Assembly (NCBI GenBank): GCA_023333565.1
Contig: JAJKFH010002906.1
Span: 2,930,501 to 2,994,500 of the forward strand
Source of the DNA: Puffinus mauretanicus
Lineage: Eukaryota; Chordata; Aves; Procellariiformes; Procellariidae
DNA length: 64,000 nucleotides
Direction: 5' to 3'
A program made the translations under genes and the position numbers. Shown in pieces: positions 58,101-64,000 of the stretch. Position 1 is the stretch's first letter, and every line of letters begins with the position of its first letter. The notes beneath the pieces were generated by a model, which worked only from the letters and a program-made list of their open reading frames with translations, was not told the origin of the DNA and made no database searches.

Positions 58101-61100
58101 AGGGTGTGCCACTTGGCCAGAGTTTTTCCCTCATTGCCAAGAACAGCAGCCATGTGAAGTCATTATCTGAAACTAGCATTTCTGTCATTGAAATTTGTAT
58201 TTGAAAACATCACTACTGTTTTTTTACAATCTGGATTATACAACCTGCAAATTCAGATAATATACCACTCACACTGAAACTTGTAAGCATGCTTATTCTT
58301 CTGAAAATGAAGTGGGACAGCAGGGCAGGCTTCTAAATTTAAAGAGGCAGGGATCGAATATGTTGAACCTAGAGAGTTTAACTTGTGGCTGCCTGAAGAA
58401 CAAATTTACTGGTTTGAAAAATCCAATGGAATTTGCCTTTTTAAGGACATTACATTTTAAAATTAATTGAATATTTCGTGCTAGTAAAAATAAAACTATT
58501 ACTGCTGTTTAACCCTGTATGTGTAAATATTAACCTCCTGTCCCCTAAAAAAGTCTTTGCATTTTCTCCTTATTTGCTAGGATTGACAATAATCCCAGGC
58601 AGAATCTTACTGTTTTAACATAGTTGGTTAAAAGTCTGATAAACTTTGGGGTGTTTTAAAATGCTCACTAAACACTTTTTAGTTTTATGTCGCTTCTTTA
58701 AAATTTGTTTCTGTGGTGCTATTGTGAGTTACCATTTTTCATCTAATTCTTACTAATGCTGGCAGTCATGTGTTAATAGACTTATTTTGGATTCAGTCAA
58801 TCTCTATCACTGCTTTGGAAAGAAACTTTTAATGATAGAATGTTTCCGTTAATCTACTTTATCTCTAAACTTTTATTGTCTTTCTTGCTTACATTTTTAC
58901 TATTCTTTTTCCTTCAGGAAGAAATACGATCAAAATTACATTAGGCTTAGTCCTAAAAGATTTTGAACACCTATCATTTTAATTTAATCTGGCAGGATCT
59001 GACAATGCTTGGCACCATTTATCATGCCCATCAAAGAACAGACAGAGAGGTTTGGCAGAGCAGTTGATTGAGTTCCCTTTTGTTAATGAAAACAATGCTG
59101 CCGACAATCCATTAAAAACATCCCATTTCTTTTTAATATTCCTGGAGTAGTAAGAATAAAGCCAGAGGGAAAGCTGAAATTGGAAGAATTGTTTTAGACT
59201 TCACTTGTCTCATTTGTGTTTAGACCTATATGGCACTGGGTCCTCCTGACAATTTTTTATTCTCATCTCTGTGGCAGAAGATAAAAGGAGGAATGGAAAT
59301 GCCCCAGAAACTTGCTTTTGACATTCAAAAGCAGCTGTGCCAAACCCCTGCTGTCTAAACATGTAACCCTTATTAAAATAGATTTATTTTAGGTTTTGTT
59401 CCTACTGAAAATCAAATCTGGGTGTCCAGGCTTATCTACCACCCAAGTTTTCAAAAGTTACATTTTAATACCTTAAAAAATAATAATTAAATGTGAATTT
59501 TAAATGTACATTTTTAAAAACAGTACATTTAGATTTTATTGAGTCATCATGATACTTCATTTGTATTTTTAGAAGTGTTCCGGAGCCACAAAGGATGGAA
59601 CCATTTTTTTCCTTTGAAAAAACTTTTACTAGTAGAGCCTGTACATGAAACTTGATAAGATCAGGTCTGGATCTGAACTTTGCAGCAAAAGTATGTAGCT
59701 AGAAGTTTGCTTGTTGATTCACATGTCCTCCATTCTCTTCACAGCATTTTAGCAAAAATAGGAGAAGCAGCAATAACTTGCTGCTCCATTTACCAATGAT
59801 ATATTTTCTTAAATTTAATCCAAAAAGAAATCATGTATACATTTTCATTTGCTTCATTGTTTAGCTTTTAACACAAAGAAATCTAATTAAAGGTGCGGTA
59901 CATATGCTACAGAATAGCTTAAGGTATGTCAGCCCATTTTAAAAGAAAATTGTATGTATAGGTGTAACTTTGCCCTATTTCCTTTCAGCACTCCCACCTT
60001 TTGAATCCCAGAATACACAGAGATGTTCTTCTGCCCTGTCACTCTCTCTCTGACAGTGTTTCTTGGGGTCATAATGCAGTCTTTCCCTCTGTGATGGATA
60101 CCCAAATGTAATCCGCAGCTGAGTTGTTACATTTGCTAAAAAGATAACCTTGAACTCTGCTGACCTGCCAAACAGTACTCAACAAAACAGATCCAGATCC
60201 TCTTCTTTAGTTTTTATTGTCTTTGAATCTTTACAGTTGTGTATAATTACACAAAATAGAGACAAATGAGAGGTTTTATTAGCATAAACAAAATCTATGT
60301 AAATTATTCAGGGATATTTACCATTTTAAGTTGCCAAAGCCTCACTCTTGGTTCATTTAAACTTTTTTTTATAGCAATAAGTTTAGTTAGATTTTAATGC
60401 AAATTAAGCTATTCTAAATTAAGGATTGCTTCTCAAATACTTACTGCAAACAAGCAGCACACACCCTATCCTCTTACTCTGCAGAATAGTAATTTGAAAA
60501 CAAAGGTAAAGCGGATAGATCAACTCAGATATAATTTATTCATTAAATATCACATATGTCCACATATGTTTCTTGTTCGTGTTACAAAGCATAAACCAAC
60601 TAAAACACCATAAAAATAACACAATAACAGCACATTACAAGAAATGAAAAGCAAACATATTTGGAATTGCTAAATAAGATAAAGGAAAGACACACAAATT
60701 TGTAAGTTGATTTACATTTTTTTTAAATTTAGGAAGCAGTTTACAACTTATCAATTTCTCCCAGGTTTAGGAAAATTAAATAGTGGTTTAGGTTCTAGTT
60801 GTTTGTGTTTTTTTCTTTTTTTCCCCACCCAGTGAGCAATTGTGTTAAAATCAGAGGATATAGAGCCATTATCTAGTGACTCAGCAGAACTGTTTTATTC
60901 AGTTTCCTTTGAGTTTATTTCGGTGGCAAGCAATACTTGTTACACTTTTTTTCCTCAGCCTTGAATTAATATCCTAACATGCAGACTATGAATCTGTTTT
61001 TTGAATTATTTGCAGGCCTGGAATCTCTACTTTTGGGATATTCAGTGAGACTGCTTGTGGTCACAGAGAACTATGCCAGAAGCCAGGGTGTTTTAATACT

Positions 61101-61790
61101 GGAGAAGGATACACTTGTAAAAACCATAGAGTACAGTATTAATGTAAATAAACAGGATATATCAAACAAAATTTCATCCAGAGGCTGTGCAAAAAGACCC
61201 TAAAATGTCTTTTGTTTTAAGATGGACTTGATTAGTTTATAAGCTATGACTGATAATATAGAAAATATCATTACAGCAGAAAAAAAATGTTCTGTACTGA
61301 AATAGGGAAATCTGTTAATGATAAATGTTCACACTGAGATTTTGCCATCTCGATGAGGAATTGTGCAGGATATCAGAACACATTCAAAGTGAAATGTCCA
61401 GGAAAAAATAATATACTCTATTAAAATGCTGACACAAATCGTGTATTTGTTTTAAGGCTGTTCTTAAAATAATTCCTCAGGTCTATTAAATGGAAACAAC
61501 ATGAAATATTTTTCATTTATACTAAATTTTGCTTTGCCCATATGTGAACCTAAAGGCAAAATCCAGCCTTTATGAAGGCTCTGGCTTCCCAGGGCTTATT
61601 TACAATTTATACTAATGTGAATTTCTATGAAGTAAATATTTTAGGTAGGGAATGTATCCTCCATAAGCACTAGCATTATTCTCTTTGTATCTGTCTCAGC
61701 AAAGTGAACCTCTAGCACTTAGTTAGCAGTAAAACGACTTTCTGGTTTTCTTTACATGTTTCATCTTTCAGGAATGAAAAAAAATACTGC

Positions 61791-61838
61791 TTTTCTTTTT
61801 TTCCGTTTTTTTTTCCTTTTTCCTTTTTTTTTTTTTTT
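61791..61838 (+). repeat. T-rich low-complexity tract
   Basis: Runs of T interrupted by C or CCG over about 48 bp. Confidence 0.75.
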
Positions 61839-63933
61839 AACAGAAGTGTGCACAAACACATACACGCACATACTATTACAGAAGCTTGTTGCGTGAAGAA
61901 AAATGTCACATATAGACATGTTAGGTAACAGTCACGCCTATTAGTCTCTTATACCCAATTTTTCTTAAAATAATTTTGGACTGCAGCTGGCAAGTCCAGG
62001 TGATTTTTTTCTCCCCCGTATTTCTTTAATTTCTTTCTTCTGACAATATTGAATTTTCTATTACCAAAGTCAAAAACATTGAATTTTTTCAGTGTTTTGT
62101 TGTCATATATGTTAAGGAGAAGGTGAATTCAGTCTTTCCCTTTCTGTTGGTTTTTTTTTTTTTAGTTTCTTTATCTTGATTTTCTTGGTTTTCTTCTTAT
62201 ATAGTTATGGAGAATTCTGTACTGCTGTATTTTAAATTTTAGCTTTATTGCTATTTTTAATTGTTTCTCTGATTTTATTATTTTTAATTTATTTTCATCC
62301 CCTTGCATCTACAGCAATCAATTCTGTGTGGTTATGGTGTTAATAGTACTCTGTTTTGCTCAATTAATGTGAATTTCTTGCAGTGTGTAAATTTTTAAGT
62401 ATAAGAAATTTTAAAAGTACAGATTGAAACGATGTAATTTAACAACGCTTAAAACTTTTTTTTTAAAACAACAAAGTATCTTTGAAATATCAAAATCTGT
62501 ACTCAGATTTTATATTTCAAGTAGTGCCTTAAAAATTGAACTCAGCAAAAGTGTAGGTGAAGGCAGGTTTGACACTCAGTGACTCCTTAATGGTCTTAAC
62601 AAAACTTTAACTAAGTTTTTTGTTTAGAAGTAGTTACACAATGCTTCTCCTCAAGGACAATTGTATAGTTACCTTGGATTCACCTTAAATGAACAATTTG
62701 AAACCTAAAGAAAAAAAAAGGAACACAGTACTGGAAGGATGTGTGTTTCACGTATGCACTGAGAAAGGGGAATCTAGAACTAAATGTATTGCCAGTTCAC
62801 AGAAACTTTTACATACAGGTATAACAACAAATCTGTTGAAATTATTGGAACCAATTTGTGAAGAAATCAGCCATCTCTAGCAGAAGTGAGTGAGTATTAT
62901 TAGAATCAGAGCTAACTTTACAGAAAGCTATTATTAATTGCTATCCAAATTGAATTTGATATGGCAGAGTCTGAAATATTTGCTCAAGAAACTACAGAGC
63001 ATGTCCGTCTATTAATTCATTAAGAGTGCAATCTCCCAAACATTGACAGAACACTGGCAGAAAATTGTGGTTAACAGCATACAGTTCACTGGAGCTAGTA
63101 AGCACCAGCTTTACAGCACCTCCTTTACATTAATATAAAGCTCGGCTCCAGAAAAGATTGGCTTTTCTGGATTCCTCACAAAATATTTTTAGGGACATAG
63201 TTTTAAAAAACTGGATATTTGGTGATGGCTATTTTGTTTCTTTTTACAGACACAGAGGGTGTTATTCATCTGTCTAGAGACTGAGCTCTACAGTATCAGT
63301 GAACCAGTTGCCACAGACTGTCTTTATAATCAGTAGAGAGACATAGGTGTACATGGGACATGCACTATCATCCTAATTAGGTCAAATTACTCTGATGTAA
63401 ACCTTAACATGTACATTTGTCTCTCCTGAATAAAAAAAACTAAGGTCATTAACTCAGGGGTGGATCCCCCAAGCAGAAATACTTGATGTTACATTATATA
63501 ATTGCACTTCACTGTTTATTTACCTTTGTTTATATAAATTTTGTCCTCTTTGAGTGACATTTGCACCCCTGTATTACAGTTACAGTCTACTCAGTTAAAA
63601 TTTTGTACTAATCCAGTGGCCCCTGGCTTATCTATTTTCAATGTTTTCATACTTCTCAGGTTACAGAACGTAGAATATATTTAGTGACTTATACTGGGAT
63701 TACCTGATTTTAAAACATACAGAAGATACATGTGAATATATTTGATATGAACAAGACTTTCATAATGCTAGTGACAAATTGTTAATGATTGTCCAAATGC
63801 AATTGCCCCCTCCCCCCTTGTACTGCATTTCACTGACTGAAACACATCGGTCTTCATAAAAGCCAATGTGTTAGGAACAAAACACACAGGGAATTGTTAC
63901 TTATTATTTATGTGCTTCTGTGTGCATGGCATT

Positions 63934-64000
63934 TGTGGTGGGTTGACCCTGGCTGGACACTAGGTGCCCACCAAAGCTGCTCTATCACTCCCCTCCTCAG
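63934..64000 (-). mobile_element. Solo LTR or provirus end, family A (copy 3, runs off the window)
   Basis: The last 67 bases begin TGTGGTGGGTTGACCC and continue in register with copies 1 and 2, same orientation. The terminal TG is intact here. Whether it is a solo LTR or the edge of a provirus lies beyond the window. Because the sense strand is minus, this edge is the 3' end of the LTR. Confidence 0.9.

Larger units (their letters stand above)
54932..63933. other. Long repeat-poor, AT-rich stretch without recognised genes
   Basis: No gene was recognised in 9 kb. Contents: a near-perfect palindrome (55082-55115), a GC-rich patch of unknown origin (about 56320-56660), a T-rich tract (61791-61838) and a T13 run (62151-62163). 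The region 58960-59160 reads like conserved non-coding DNA but cannot be tested here. Open frames up to about 170 codons (55497-56006) lack domains, and their residue usage looks random. Confidence 0.45.

Noticed and set aside
1..64000. CRISPR arrays, operons, bacterial promoters, terminators or attachment sites
   Set aside because: Everything recognisable is vertebrate (CR1, avian LTRs). No spacer-repeat array or prokaryotic gene layout exists.
1..64000. tRNA or rRNA genes
   Set aside because: No complete cloverleaf with A and B boxes in gene-like form was seen. The only tRNA-like signal is the SINE-like head near 42800-42900.

Overview
The window looks like non-coding nuclear DNA from a bird, probably a neoavian (neither a bacterium nor a plasmid). 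The evidence is the combination of CR1 LINE copies of several ages, some ending in the CR1-specific ATTCTATG-type 3' tail, with two endogenous-retrovirus LTR types that I recognise as abundant in neoavian genomes. The background is AT-rich with scattered homopolymer runs. I found no protein-coding gene, exon, tRNA or rRNA gene that I can support. The open reading frames present are short, lack recognisable domains, or lie inside repeats.

Layout. Bases 1-1088 are a solo LTR of 'family A', missing only its first base at the window edge. An old CR1 lies at about 1785-2430 and an internal CR1 reverse-transcriptase fragment at about 4290-4790. The region 4.8-14.5 kb is mostly unique sequence, with an ancient CR1 (about 11.9-12.2 kb), a 3'-truncated CR1 (12396-12642, +) and a 5'-truncated CR1 (14473-14875, -). 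A repeat-poor stretch runs from 14.9 to 31.4 kb. A second family A solo LTR at 31474-32602 is bracketed by 66-bp direct repeats. A long ancient CR1 occupies about 34870-36200. A tRNA-like SINE head may lie at 42800-42900. A second LTR type, 'family B', sits at 43861-44426 on the + strand with a visible CRE site, TATA box and polyadenylation signal. A GC-rich island lies at about 46780-47155. A CR1 cluster follows: 50731-51707 (+), 52567-53349 (+) and 54101-54922 (-), the last with a 9-bp target-site duplication. The rest, to 63.93 kb, is AT-rich unique DNA, and a third family A LTR begins at 63934 and runs off the end.

No genes act together here. The window is an intergenic or intronic landscape shaped by retroelements. 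The observation I rate highest is the 66-bp duplication around the second family A LTR, because retroviral integrase should leave only 4-6 bp. I also report an LTR-internal tandem array of about 48 bp that differs by one unit between copies, a 3' module shared by the two LTR families, several perfect hairpins and palindromes, and the GC-rich island. I did not find a convincing new biological system. All identities come from reading the sequence and family knowledge, without database searches.
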